A stretch of DNA of 40,245 nucleotides from Anaerolineales bacterium (GTDB taxonomy: Bacteria; Chloroflexota; Anaerolineae; Anaerolineales; UBA4823): positions 1-40,245 of the forward strand of contig JAFGQI010000077.1 in assembly GCA_016935755.1 (NCBI GenBank). Reading direction: 5' to 3'. The notes beneath the pieces are model-generated. The model worked only from the letters and a program-made list of their open reading frames with translations. It searched no databases and was not told the origin of the DNA. Position numbers and translations under genes: made by a program. Shown one piece after another: positions 32,072 through 39,989 of this stretch (the first letter of the stretch is position 1; each line of letters opens with the position of its first letter).

Positions 32072-33325
32072 ATGGATGGCACTGGATCGGTAGAGCAGAT
32101 TATCACCCTGGAAGCGCTGGTTTACGGCGGGGATGCGCTCGGGCGTTTGCCCGACGGCAGAGCCATCTTCGTGCCTTTCGCCCTGCCAGGCGAGAAGGTG
32201 CGCCTTCGCATCGTGGAGCAAAAGCGCGGCTATGCGCGCGGCGAGCTGTTAGAAGTGCTCGAACCATCTCCGCAGCGCACAGCACCGCGCTGCGCGCATT
32301 TTGGCCTGTGTGGAGGCTGCCACTATCAGCACCTTCCGTATGAAGCCCAGCTGCAGGCGAAAACCGCCATTGTGCGCGAGCAGTTAGAACGCCTGGGCGG
32401 GCTGGTAAATGTCCCGGTCCAACCAGTGGTGCCATCCCCAGATCCGTTCAACTTCCGCAACCACATCCAGTTTCATCTCACCCAGGAAGGCCGCCTGGGC
32501 TATCACCGCGGGCAAGGTGAACAGGCTTTTGCCATCCAGGAATGCCACCTGCCTGAGCCAGCCTTGAATGCCCTCTGGCCTCAGCTGGACTTCGAGTTCA
32601 TCCCAGACCTGGAACGGATCGGGCTGCGGCTGGGGGCAGATGGAGAAATCCAGCTGATCCTGGAAAGCCGTGATCTCCAGGCTCCCGAACTCGTTGTAGA
32701 AGAACTGCCTGTCTCCGTGGTGCATCTCAGCCCGGCAGGCCCGCTGGTCTTGGCGGGCGGCGCATCCGTGGTGATGGAAGTCTTGAACAGGCCGTTTCAT
32801 GTCTCGGCTGGCTCATTTTTCCAGGTCAACACCCGCGTGACAGAGAAAATGGTCGCTCACCTGCTCCAATACCTCCCCGAGTACCAGCCATTATCAAATC
32901 GCACCCTGCTTTTGGATGTGTACTGCGGGGTAGGGCTGTTCAGCGCCTTCCTGGCGGGCCAGGTGGGGCGGCTGGTTGGGATTGAAGCCTCGCCCAGCGC
33001 AGCGGATGACTTTGTCGTCAATCTGGATGAATTTGACAACATCGAACTTTATCAGGCGCCGGCAGAGCTGGCTCTGCCTGCATTGGGCCTCCAACCGGAT
33101 GTGATTCTGGTTGACCCACCCCGCGCTGGGCTCGAGCGGCGCGCCATGGATGGGCTGCTGGCGCTCTCGGCGCCCCTGTTGGTTTACATTTCCTGCGACC
33201 TGGCTACACTGGGGCGCGATGCGCGCCGCCTGATCCAGGGGGGATATCGCCTGGCGCAGGTGACTCCTTTCGACCTGTTCCCTCAAACCTATCACATCGA
33301 AACAATCAGCTTCTGGCATAGATAA
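32072..33325 (+). CDS. RlmD/TrmA-type 23S rRNA (uracil-C5) methyltransferase
   Basis: The 417-residue enzyme has an N-terminal TRAM-like domain (ALVYGGDALGRLPDGRAIFV, with PGEKVRLRI). An iron-sulfur cluster site follows, C-x5-C-x2-C in RCAHFGLCGGCHYQHL, with a later Cys in IQECHLP. The Rossmann SAM site is LLDVYCGVGLFSAFLAG. VDPPRAGLERR and the nucleophile and base region YISCDLATLGRD mark a uracil-5 methyltransferase. The target in rRNA (m5U1939 or m5U747) is not readable from sequence. The visible ribosome site (AGGAAAA) is rather far from the ATG. The SOS-type operon follows. Confidence 0.92.
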   Translation: MDGTGSVEQIITLEALVYGGDALGRLPDGRAIFVPFALPGEKVRLRIVEQKRGYARGELLEVLEPSPQRTAPRCAHFGLCGGCHYQHLPYEAQLQAKTAIVREQLERLGGLVNVPVQPVVPSPDPFNFRNHIQFHLTQEGRLGYHRGQGEQAFAIQECHLPEPALNALWPQLDFEFIPDLERIGLRLGADGEIQLILESRDLQAPELVVEELPVSVVHLSPAGPLVLAGGASVVMEVLNRPFHVSAGSFFQVNTRVTEKMVAHLLQYLPEYQPLSNRTLLLDVYCGVGLFSAFLAGQVGRLVGIEASPSAADDFVVNLDEFDNIELYQAPAELALPALGLQPDVILVDPPRAGLERRAMDGLLALSAPLLVYISCDLATLGRDARRLIQGGYRLAQVTPFDLFPQTYHIETISFWHR

Positions 33326-33342
33326 AAAAGAGCCGTTCCCTA

Positions 33343-33371
33343 TTGACTCCTGGCCTTTCCTGACGTATAAT
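33343..33371 (+). promoter_or_regulatory. Consensus promoter of the SOS-type ATPase operon
   Basis: TTGACT (33343-33348) and a perfect TATAAT (33366-33371) are separated by 17 bases. A LexA-type palindrome begins two bases after the -10. A strong ribosome site (TAGGAGGTAGAA) stands before the ATG at 33423. Confidence 0.8.
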
Positions 33372-33372
33372 T

Positions 33373-33386
33373 AGAACATATGTTCT
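33373..33386. promoter_or_regulatory. LexA/SOS-box-like operator
   Basis: AGAACATATGTTCT is a perfect 14-bp palindrome containing GAAC-N4-GTTC, the core of the Gram-positive-type LexA (DinR) box. It sits just after the -10 over the expected transcription start, an ideal place for repression. No other copy was noticed in the window. Confidence 0.7.
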
Positions 33387-33422
33387 TTTGGGTCAGGTTT
33401 CATCTATTGATAGGAGGTAGAA

Positions 33423-34328
33423 ATGGGTCTCAATGTTCTTGATAAAATCCGCCCGCATTTTCAGGCTCTGTGGCCGGCGGTAGAGCAGGCTGCACAGGCA
33501 GTTTTCCCTGCGGAGAAGCCAGCCCCCCTGCCGCCAGACGATCCCCAGGCGCGAGCTGGCGATTCTCACCCGGCTGAGCCGCCCGACACCCCTGCGGAGG
33601 TGGATCTGCCCTCCCTGCAAGCGCTTCTCGAGCAGCTTGGCTCGTTATCCCCCCATTCTGCTATCATCGGCCTTTGCGAAGACGGGCTGCCCTTTGTGCT
33701 GGATTTATACAATCCGGCTCCAGGTTCCTTGTTGATTGCCGGAGATCCAAACAGCGGTAAAACACGCCTGCTCCAGGCGATTCTGACCTCGGCAGCCTTG
33801 CTGAACTCACCCGCCCAGGTTTCCTTCCGCGTGCTGGCCTACCAGCGAGAAGAGTATCTTGCCCTGGCGAAGACGGAGCACTGCCAGAAGCTGCACGCCA
33901 TCGACGAACATCTGCCTGGAGAAATGATCGACGAACTGGCAACGATTGTCGAAGAACGCCGGGCGAGTAAACCGGGCGGGCCAGCCCTGATCCTGGCCAT
34001 TGACGACCTGGGTGCCTGCCTGCAGTACCTGGATAAGCACACCTATCACCGCCTCTACTGGCTGATCCGTCACGGCCCGCGCTCGCGCGTCTGGGTGATG
34101 GCAACCCTATCCTCCAGACGTGTGAAAGAGATCAATCCGCGCTATCTGACTGCATTTCGCTCGCGGCTGGCAGGTTTGTTGACAGACCAAAAACTGGCCG
34201 CCTCCCTGCTGGGCAAATCCAATGGGGAGACGCGTCGCCTGCATCAAGGTTATCAATTCTGGGTTCCATACAGCGGAGAGGGTGTCCGCTTCTGGGTCTG
34301 CGAACCCGAGACTGAGGATCAAGCGTGA
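33423..34328 (+). CDS. FtsK/HerA-like P-loop ATPase, probably DNA-damage inducible
   Basis: The 301-residue protein begins with a helical segment and a Pro/Asp-rich linker (about 30-70). A P-loop ATPase domain follows (about 85-290): LCEDGLPFVLDLYNPAPGSL, Walker A in AGDPNSGKTRLLQAIL, Walker B in ALILAIDDLGACLQYL, and a sensor-like segment WVMATLSSRRVKEIN. The arrangement, with the short domain around the P-loop and FRSRLAGLLTD late in the fold, recalls the FtsK/HerA motor domain, but it is much shorter than FtsK and lacks its membrane and gamma parts. It is the first gene behind a consensus promoter with a LexA-type box. Function unknown; DNA handling after damage is the working guess. Confidence 0.75.
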   Translation: MGLNVLDKIRPHFQALWPAVEQAAQAVFPAEKPAPLPPDDPQARAGDSHPAEPPDTPAEVDLPSLQALLEQLGSLSPHSAIIGLCEDGLPFVLDLYNPAPGSLLIAGDPNSGKTRLLQAILTSAALLNSPAQVSFRVLAYQREEYLALAKTEHCQKLHAIDEHLPGEMIDELATIVEERRASKPGGPALILAIDDLGACLQYLDKHTYHRLYWLIRHGPRSRVWVMATLSSRRVKEINPRYLTAFRSRLAGLLTDQKLAASLLGKSNGETRRLHQGYQFWVPYSGEGVRFWVCEPETEDQA

Positions 34329-34342
34329 GAGGAGAAAGTCCC

Positions 34343-34636
34343 ATGGATATTGGAATGCTCTGGTTCGATAACGACCCGAAAGCCGGTTTAGACGCCAAGA
34401 TCGAGCGCGCGGCCGCCTATTATCGCAGCAAATACGGTCGAAAGCCCACCCTGTGCTTTGTCCACCCCACCATGCTGGCCAAAACAGGCTGGCCTACCCA
34501 AAACCCAATTGTCGGCGATGATCGGGAGAAGAGCTTTGTTGCTGCGGGCGTGGAAGTCCGCTCACATCGCTCCGTATTGCCAAACCACCTGTGGATCGGA
34601 GTCAACCCGACCCCTGAAGCAGCAGCTACAAGGTAA
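34343..34636 (+). CDS. Small orphan protein of the SOS-type operon
   Basis: The 97-residue protein starts at ATG 34343 (GGAGAAAG upstream) 14 bases after the ATPase stop. An overlapping GTG at 34325 is less likely. It reads MDIGMLWFDNDP, a helical stretch with ERAAAYYRSKYGRKPT, CFVHPTMLAK, then GVEVRSHRSVLPNHLWIGVN near the end. It has no signal peptide or membrane segment. No family is recognised. The arrangement suggests a soluble partner of the ATPase. Its 3' end overlaps the convergent holA gene by 11 bases. Confidence 0.7.
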   Translation: MDIGMLWFDNDPKAGLDAKIERAAAYYRSKYGRKPTLCFVHPTMLAKTGWPTQNPIVGDDREKSFVAAGVEVRSHRSVLPNHLWIGVNPTPEAAATR

Positions 34637-35618
34637 GCTCAGCGGTAAAAGTTTCCAACGCCAGCTCAATCGGCGCCTGGCCCGTCTTAACTGACTCATC
34701 CAGGTCGAGCAGGCGATGATAGATTTTTTCCAGGACAGGCAGCGTGAAACGGCGCGCCTGTCCGATCATTTTATCAGCCACAAACCCAGGTGTCTTCAGG
34801 CTGCGCATGACCTCCGCTTTATGACCCCCACTGTCCAATATCTCGCGCGTTTGCAGCAGTAAGCGAAACTGGCGTATCATCATCCCAAATATCTGGCTTG
34901 GCTCCTGCTGCTCCAGCAATCGGCGCAGCATCCGCAGCGCCTTACGGCTGTCCTGGTTGCCCAGCGCGTCCACCAACGCAAAAACATCCCCCTGGCCTGC
35001 ATCAGCAGTCACCAGCTGCACATCGTCTTGCTCAATTCGGCGCTGATAGTTGACATAAGCCAGCAGCTTTTGGATTTCCTGGTCAGCCAGGCGCGGGTCG
35101 TTGTCAACCAACCCCGCCAGCGCTGCAGCCGCCGGCGCGCTGATCTGCCCGCCATAATGCACGGCGCGCTCCTGGATCGCTCTGAACAGTTCGGAACCCT
35201 TGAGCGGGATGAATTCCTTAATAAACACCCGCTCACCCGCTGTTTTTGCCCACTGTTCAAACCAGTTCGTTTTATTTTTCTTCTTGTCCTGGTCGCTGGT
35301 CAAGGGCCCATTACGAATCAGGACCAGGGCAGTAGTTGGAGGGATCTTCCCTAATTGTTCAATGAACTTTTTTCTGGCATCATCAGTTGTCAGGCGAACC
35401 AGGAAATTGGTAAACACCACCAGGCGGCGGCTGGACAGGAAAGGCATCGCTGCAGCTACGGAGAGCAGTTCTTCCGGGTTGAAAGATTGACCGTCCAGCC
35501 GTGTGGTATTCATCGCCAGCATGGCTGGATCGCCTAGTTCAGCTTCAATTTTTACCACGTACTGCGCAATGGCAAACTCATCTTCCCCATGCAGAACAGA
35601 GATGACTGGAACGGCCAT
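34626..35618 (-). CDS. holA: DNA polymerase III delta subunit
   Basis: The 330-residue protein is the clamp-opening delta subunit of the clamp loader. It begins with VISVLHGEDEFAIAQYVVKI and has NTTRLDGQSFNPEELLSVAA, AAAMPFLSSRRLVVFTNFL, and the helical C-terminal domain with NDPRLADQEIQKLLAYV, DVFALVDALGNQDSRKALRM and MMIRQFRLLLQTREIL. It works with the dnaX product at the other end of the window. It sits two bases after the stop of the DUF6391 gene (TGA-TC-ATG), so the two are cotranscribed. The 3' end overlaps the small SOS-operon gene on the other strand. Confidence 0.93.
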   Translation of the reverse strand: MAVPVISVLHGEDEFAIAQYVVKIEAELGDPAMLAMNTTRLDGQSFNPEELLSVAAAMPFLSSRRLVVFTNFLVRLTTDDARKKFIEQLGKIPPTTALVLIRNGPLTSDQDKKKNKTNWFEQWAKTAGERVFIKEFIPLKGSELFRAIQERAVHYGGQISAPAAAALAGLVDNDPRLADQEIQKLLAYVNYQRRIEQDDVQLVTADAGQGDVFALVDALGNQDSRKALRMLRRLLEQQEPSQIFGMMIRQFRLLLQTREILDSGGHKAEVMRSLKTPGFVADKMIGQARRFTLPVLEKIYHRLLDLDESVKTGQAPIELALETFTAELTL

Positions 35619-35620
35619 GA

Positions 35621-36154
35621 TCAGCTGGTGGTGAGGATGCGGTGAGCCTTCAAGCGGCCGCGCTGGCTAGGGATAATCTCGACAATTGCCAATCCTTGCG
35701 GGTCGCCCGAGGTGGTGACTTCCTGCTGCAGCAAGAGGCCGAGCGGCTGCGCTGCAACCATAGCCAGCGTAGCCAGAGTAAAAGCCAACGGTAGTCGCTC
35801 CAGCTTATCCTGCCACTTCCGCCCAACGCCCAGCCAGGCCAGAGAGGCCAAACCACCCCCCAGGATGCCCGCCGCAACCAGATTCGTGCCGCAGTTTGGG
35901 TGCACCGCCAGGTGGCGCTGACCATTCTGCAGCCGCAGCAGGGCTTCATACACCCCCGCCGTAACCTGCTCAGTTGTCAAATCGCCGAGGATCCAGAAAC
36001 CACCCCAATCCGAATGCCCCGCCATCGGCTGCCCAGGATGCTGTTCTGAGAGCACATGCAGCGTGGCGTGCTCCAGACCGTGATTCCGGCGCACCCGCGC
36101 GATAGGGGAAACATCAATTAACGAGAGAAAGACATCTGCAATACTATCGCTCAC
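35621..36154 (-). CDS. DUF6391 membrane protein
   Basis: The 177-residue protein has a conserved block VRRNHGLEHATLHVLSEQHPG, where the NHxLEHAT sequence could bind metal. GHSDWGGFWILGD and HPNCGTNLVAAGILGG follow, then a hydrophobic C-terminal half with one or two membrane segments (about 92-112 and 123-145). The pattern fits the DUF6391 family, found in cyanobacteria and Chloroflexota; function unknown. GTG at 36154 is chosen (GGAG five bases upstream). Earlier in-frame ATG positions give an N-terminus that does not fit. It precedes holA in the same operon. Confidence 0.7.
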   Translation of the reverse strand: MSDSIADVFLSLIDVSPIARVRRNHGLEHATLHVLSEQHPGQPMAGHSDWGGFWILGDLTTEQVTAGVYEALLRLQNGQRHLAVHPNCGTNLVAAGILGGGLASLAWLGVGRKWQDKLERLPLAFTLATLAMVAAQPLGLLLQQEVTTSGDPQGLAIVEIIPSQRGRLKAHRILTTS

Positions 36155-36256
36155 ACAGGCTCCATATCTACTTAGACGGATACGACATGACGATTCTACC
36201 ACTGAAACAATCCGCTCCCTTACCAGCCGCGAGAAGGGGCGCAGATATTCAGCTGC

Positions 36257-36883
36257 CTATCCGCGTGTGGCGCGGGTATATGCTTCGTAGGTCTCCAGGA
36301 TGGTGATCAGGATGCGGTCGGTAAACTCATTGATCCGCCTGAACATATTGCTCCAGGCATGAGGAGAGCGCACCGCCGCGGCTTCGTACATCTTCAGCAT
36401 CGACTCAAGCAGACTGTTGCGGAAGAAAAGAAAAGCATTGGCTGCCTCAACGCTGTTCATGCCATAGCGGCGGCCGCGCGAGGCGTATTCATAGCCCAAC
36501 GCTTCTGCCTCATCCATTACATTATCGTCTGAAGAATTGATCGAATTGATCAAACCCTGCATGAGATTCCTGCCGCTGGCGCGGTACAGTTCGCGCGCCT
36601 CATCATCCAGCTTGTTATACCAGGCTTCTCTTGTTAGAATCCCCTCGCTGATGTGAAAACGCACATTACGCAGCGCATTCTGCACCATCAGGTTGATCTC
36701 ATCCAGCCCATTGGCTTGCTGGGACTGCACCCACAGCTCGATCTCGCCGCGCCAGTAGCGGCGGTGCCCCCCATTCGTCCGGTGTACAGGTAAGATGCCC
36801 TGATCGGACCAGCTCCGCACCGTGCTGGGATGAACCCCCAGGATCTGGGCTGCATCGCTCAGACTCAACCACTCAGATTGCAT
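36257..36883 (-). CDS. MerR-type HTH regulator with an RsbRD-like helical domain
   Basis: The 208-residue protein has an N-terminal winged helix-turn-helix (about 1-60): WLSLSDAAQILGVHPSTVRS, WSDQGILPVHRTNGGHRRYW. The remaining 145 residues are helical. EAEALGYEYASRGRRYGMNS and EAANAFLFFRNSLLESMLKM resemble the N-terminal helical domain of RsbRD-type stress sensors and related globin-like folds. It has none of the B12-binding motifs of the CarH/LitR group. ATG at 36883 is preferred (GGTGGAG upstream) over TTG or GTG at 36898-36895. It starts about 20 bases after the transporter stop, so both belong to one transcript and the regulator may control the transporter. Confidence 0.78.
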   Translation of the reverse strand: MQSEWLSLSDAAQILGVHPSTVRSWSDQGILPVHRTNGGHRRYWRGEIELWVQSQQANGLDEINLMVQNALRNVRFHISEGILTREAWYNKLDDEARELYRASGRNLMQGLINSINSSDDNVMDEAEALGYEYASRGRRYGMNSVEAANAFLFFRNSLLESMLKMYEAAAVRSPHAWSNMFRRINEFTDRILITILETYEAYTRATRG

Positions 36884-36904
36884 TTTGTTCTCCACCAATA
36901 AGAT

Positions 36905-38212
36905 CTAGTCAGCCTCGCTGGCAATGGCGGCTCGTTCGACCAGGGAAGAAGCCTCGGCCTGCCGTCGAAACGAGACCACATCGATGCGTCGCAGCATGGT
37001 GAGGGAAATCGCCAGCATCCCCGCCTCGATGCCAAACACTACCAGGTAGCCCGTAAGCGGATTCTGAGATGCCTGCGCCACCAGGTCTCGAACTGCTCCC
37101 CCCAGCACCGTCCCCACCAGGCGGGAAGCCGCGTTAGCCATCCCCCATGCGCCAATAAACAAACCAATCTTCTCAGGCGCGGTCATATCCAGCATCAAGG
37201 ACAGGTTAGAGACCGTTGCCAATCCCGTTCCGACCCCGAGCAGCATCACCCCCAGGTAGAAAACGATCAGGTTCAGCACAAAGCCGCTGGCAAAGATGAG
37301 TATAAACCCGGCTAAGGCCCCCCAGGCGCCCAGGGCGGCGATCTTTTTCCTGGCTATCCGCCCTTCCAGCGCGCCCGCCAGCAGCAGGGCAATCAAAACG
37401 CAGGTGCCCCACAGCGAGGTGATGCTGGTGGACTGCCTGACTGTCAGTCCAAAAGCTTCGCCGCTGAACGGTTCGAGCAGCAGATCCTGTCCCAGGATCG
37501 CCGCCAGCAAAATCGTCAGATACCAGAAAAAGGCTGTCGCCTGGCGATTGGACAGGATCGCTCGGAACATTGCGCCCCATGTATAATTTTCGGTTCTGCC
37601 AGCCTGGGGAAACAGGACGCGCTTTTCCAGGGCCAGCATTCCGATCAAGCCCAGCGCTAATGCCGCCAGGCCCACAATCCAAAAAGCGCGCACCATCGCT
37701 GCGGGTGTATAGGGATCCACCATGCGGCTGAGCCCGATCGCAGTCACGATGATGCTGGTGATCATCATGAACCACATCACCGCAATCGTTTTCCCGCGCC
37801 CGCTCTCACCAGATAGTTCCGTTGCCAGGGAAAGATAGGACACTGCGGCCAGGTTGTAGCCCATGCCCCATGCCCCAAAAGCCAGTATTCCCAGGCCAAC
37901 GCCAGGCCAGAAATCCTCCGCCAGCTTGAAAGCCACCTGGGGGGAAACGATCACCCCAATCACGCACAGCAGCAGGCCAATTAGGATATAAGGCGAGCGG
38001 CGAAAACCCAGGATCGGATGGCGGTCGGAAAAAGAACCGATAGCCACCTGGATGGGGGAAAACAGGTAGGGCAGAGAGGCCAGGATCGCCACCAGGGTAG
38101 CCGAGATAGCCAGCTCTTTGATCATCACGCGGTTCAGAGTGCTGTTGATCGGCACAAGGGTCATCGCTACAGCCACGTGAAGTAAGCCTAACTGGATGCG
38201 TTTGCGCAGCAT
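36905..38212 (-). CDS. BCD (PucC/LhaA)-type MFS transporter
   Basis: The 435-residue protein has 12 hydrophobic segments. It contains LPYLFSPIQVAIGSFSDRHP, then LGFRRSPYILIG and later YNLAAVSYLSLATEL, the pattern of the bacteriochlorophyll-delivery (PucC/LhaA) branch of the MFS. Members help assemble light-harvesting complexes or move tetrapyrroles, but homologues also occur in bacteria not known to be phototrophic. No bch, puf or chlorosome gene is in the window. The GGAGAGTATGT before ATG is acceptable. TATAAT is present on the minus strand about 60 bases upstream, without a convincing -35. Confidence 0.82.
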   Translation of the reverse strand: MLRKRIQLGLLHVAVAMTLVPINSTLNRVMIKELAISATLVAILASLPYLFSPIQVAIGSFSDRHPILGFRRSPYILIGLLLCVIGVIVSPQVAFKLAEDFWPGVGLGILAFGAWGMGYNLAAVSYLSLATELSGESGRGKTIAVMWFMMITSIIVTAIGLSRMVDPYTPAAMVRAFWIVGLAALALGLIGMLALEKRVLFPQAGRTENYTWGAMFRAILSNRQATAFFWYLTILLAAILGQDLLLEPFSGEAFGLTVRQSTSITSLWGTCVLIALLLAGALEGRIARKKIAALGAWGALAGFILIFASGFVLNLIVFYLGVMLLGVGTGLATVSNLSLMLDMTAPEKIGLFIGAWGMANAASRLVGTVLGGAVRDLVAQASQNPLTGYLVVFGIEAGMLAISLTMLRRIDVVSFRRQAEASSLVERAAIASEAD

Positions 38213-38363
38213 ACATACTCTCCTGAAAACTGCATGGAATAGGACAAAACAAATGCAAATTTACCAGGTATTATAGCCCGGTCAATGTAGATTTACTTAG
38301 ATTTTATATAGAAAAAGATGAGAGAGAGATTAGGCTATCAGCCAATATCAGCAAATTCGAAAC

Positions 38364-39791
38364 CTAATGCCCGTCGCCCTTTTCACTATCCAGCAGAGCG
38401 CGATCCAGCGCTTGCCGCAGGCTGCGCGCCTCAATGATCTGGATATCCTCTGGCCAGGGTTCTCCTCGGCGAATGCGGTGCGGCACGATGGCGCTCCGAA
38501 AGCCCAGCTTGGCGGCCTCGCGCAGGCGCGCCGGCATCTGCCCCACCATGCGCAGTTCGCTCGATAAGCCGATTTCGCCGATCAAGACCGTATCCGCCCG
38601 CAAGGGCACGCCGCGCAGCGAAGAAGTGATTGCCGCCGCAATCGCCAGATCGGCGGCGGGTTCGTCCACCGACAGCCCGCCCACCACGTTGACGAAGATA
38701 TCTTGCTCGCCCAGGTGCAGCCCAACCCGGCGAGTCAGCACCGCCACAGTGAGCAGCAGGCGGTTAAAATCAACCCCGTTAGGTGTGCGTCTTGGGTTTC
38801 CGAAGGAAGTGGGACTGGTCAACCCCTGGATTTCCACCAGCAGTGGGCGCGTGCCTTCCATCGTCACCGCAATCGCCGAGCCAGGTGAATTGACCATGCG
38901 CTCAGCCAGGAAGGCCTCGGAAGGATTGGCGACCTCAACCAGGCCGCGCTCGCGCATCTCAAAAACGCCCACCTCGGAAGTTGCCCCAAAGCGATTCTTC
39001 ACCGAGCGCAGCAAACGGTAAGACTGGAAACGATCGCCCTCCAGGTAGAGCACTGTGTCCACGATATGCTCCAAAATGCGCGGCCCGGCAATCGCTCCTT
39101 CTTTTGTGACATGCCCAATCAGGAAGACAGCCATGCCGGAGGATTTCGCCAGCTCGCGCAGACGCGAGGCCGACTCGCGCACCTGTGTCACCGAGCCAGC
39201 CGAGCTGTCCAGCTCTGGGATGTAGGTGGTCTGGATCGAGTCAACCACCAGCACAGCCGGTTTCACCTGGCCGACATGCTCCAAAATCACGCTCAGGTTG
39301 GTCTCGGTCACCAGGTACAGTTCATCCGGGATGCCCGTGGGGACGTCTTCCTCTGCGCCATTGGCGCGCAGCAGGCGCAGGGCGCGCATTTTTACCTGCC
39401 GCTCTGATTCCTCGCCAGAGACATACAGCACCCTGGACTGGTGCGCCAACTCCAGCGCCACCTGCAGCAGCAAGGTCGATTTGCCGATCCCCGGGTCGCC
39501 GCCAATCAGCACCACTGACCCCGGCACCAGCCCGCCGCCCAGAACGCGAGCGAACTCGCCCATCGAGACGGGCATGCGCTCCTCCACATCCCCGCTGATC
39601 TCCGCCAGCTTGCGCGGAGACGAGCGCACCCCTAACCCACGCGCCGCGTGGCTGGCAGCCGTTGGAGGCGCAGCCACCACCACCTCCTCGACCATGCTGT
39701 TCCAGGCGCCGCATTTTGGGCAGCGCCCCATTTCGCGGGCGCTGACGCGACCGCACTGCTGGCAAACAAATTGGGTGTGTGTCTTGGGCAT
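38364..39791 (-). CDS. radA: DNA repair protein RadA/Sms
   Basis: The 475-residue protein is the RecA-like helicase that drives branch migration in recombination. It has an N-terminal zinc finger (CQQCGRVSAREMGRCPKCGA), Walker A GGDPGIGKST, the RadA-specific KNRFG (residues in VKNRFGATSEVGVFEM), and a C-terminal Lon-protease-like domain (about 330-465; DIFVNVVGGLSVDEPAADLA). ATG at 39791 begins MPKTHTQFVC, the expected start; the frame continues to 39899 but adds unrelated residues. It diverges from the small remnant and alr. Confidence 0.95.
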   Translation of the reverse strand: MPKTHTQFVCQQCGRVSAREMGRCPKCGAWNSMVEEVVVAAPPTAASHAARGLGVRSSPRKLAEISGDVEERMPVSMGEFARVLGGGLVPGSVVLIGGDPGIGKSTLLLQVALELAHQSRVLYVSGEESERQVKMRALRLLRANGAEEDVPTGIPDELYLVTETNLSVILEHVGQVKPAVLVVDSIQTTYIPELDSSAGSVTQVRESASRLRELAKSSGMAVFLIGHVTKEGAIAGPRILEHIVDTVLYLEGDRFQSYRLLRSVKNRFGATSEVGVFEMRERGLVEVANPSEAFLAERMVNSPGSAIAVTMEGTRPLLVEIQGLTSPTSFGNPRRTPNGVDFNRLLLTVAVLTRRVGLHLGEQDIFVNVVGGLSVDEPAADLAIAAAITSSLRGVPLRADTVLIGEIGLSSELRMVGQMPARLREAAKLGFRSAIVPHRIRRGEPWPEDIQIIEARSLRQALDRALLDSEKGDGH

Positions 39792-39845
39792 AGAGCTATT
39801 ATAATTTATCCGAACAGGAACACGCATGTTGCTTATGGAGAAAAA

Positions 39846-39989
39846 ATGAATCTCGTATCCTATTACACCCCACAAGGGCCTATCTCCGATCCTAAACAAT
39901 ACGCCCCCCTATGCGACAACTTACCCACCTCACTGGCTGGCCTGGTGCGCCTGGCGCAGGGGATCACCATCCACGCATACTGGAGCTGA
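39846..39989 (+). pseudogene. N-terminal remnant of a transglutaminase-like protein, or a short leader gene
   Basis: The 47-residue frame has a good ribosome site (GGAG, five A, ATG). It begins MNLVSYYTPQGPISDPKQYA and ends LVRLAQGITIHAYWS. The pattern (a few residues, GPxxDPxxYAPL, then LPTxxAxLxRxxQGxxIH) matches, from memory, the N-terminus of transglutaminase-superfamily proteins of several hundred residues. The rest of such a protein is missing; the stop codon is directly followed by alr. It is either a truncated gene or a small coupled upstream gene. Confidence 0.55.

Noticed and set aside
34325..34342. GTG start overlapping the ATPase stop for the small orphan
   Set aside because: ATG at 34343 has a better-placed ribosome site (GGAGAAAG), so the overlap is probably not used.
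36257..36883. CarH/LitR-type B12 photoreceptor regulator
   Set aside because: The HTH resembles the MerR type, but the B12-binding E/DxHxxG motif is missing and the remaining length is too short for that domain.
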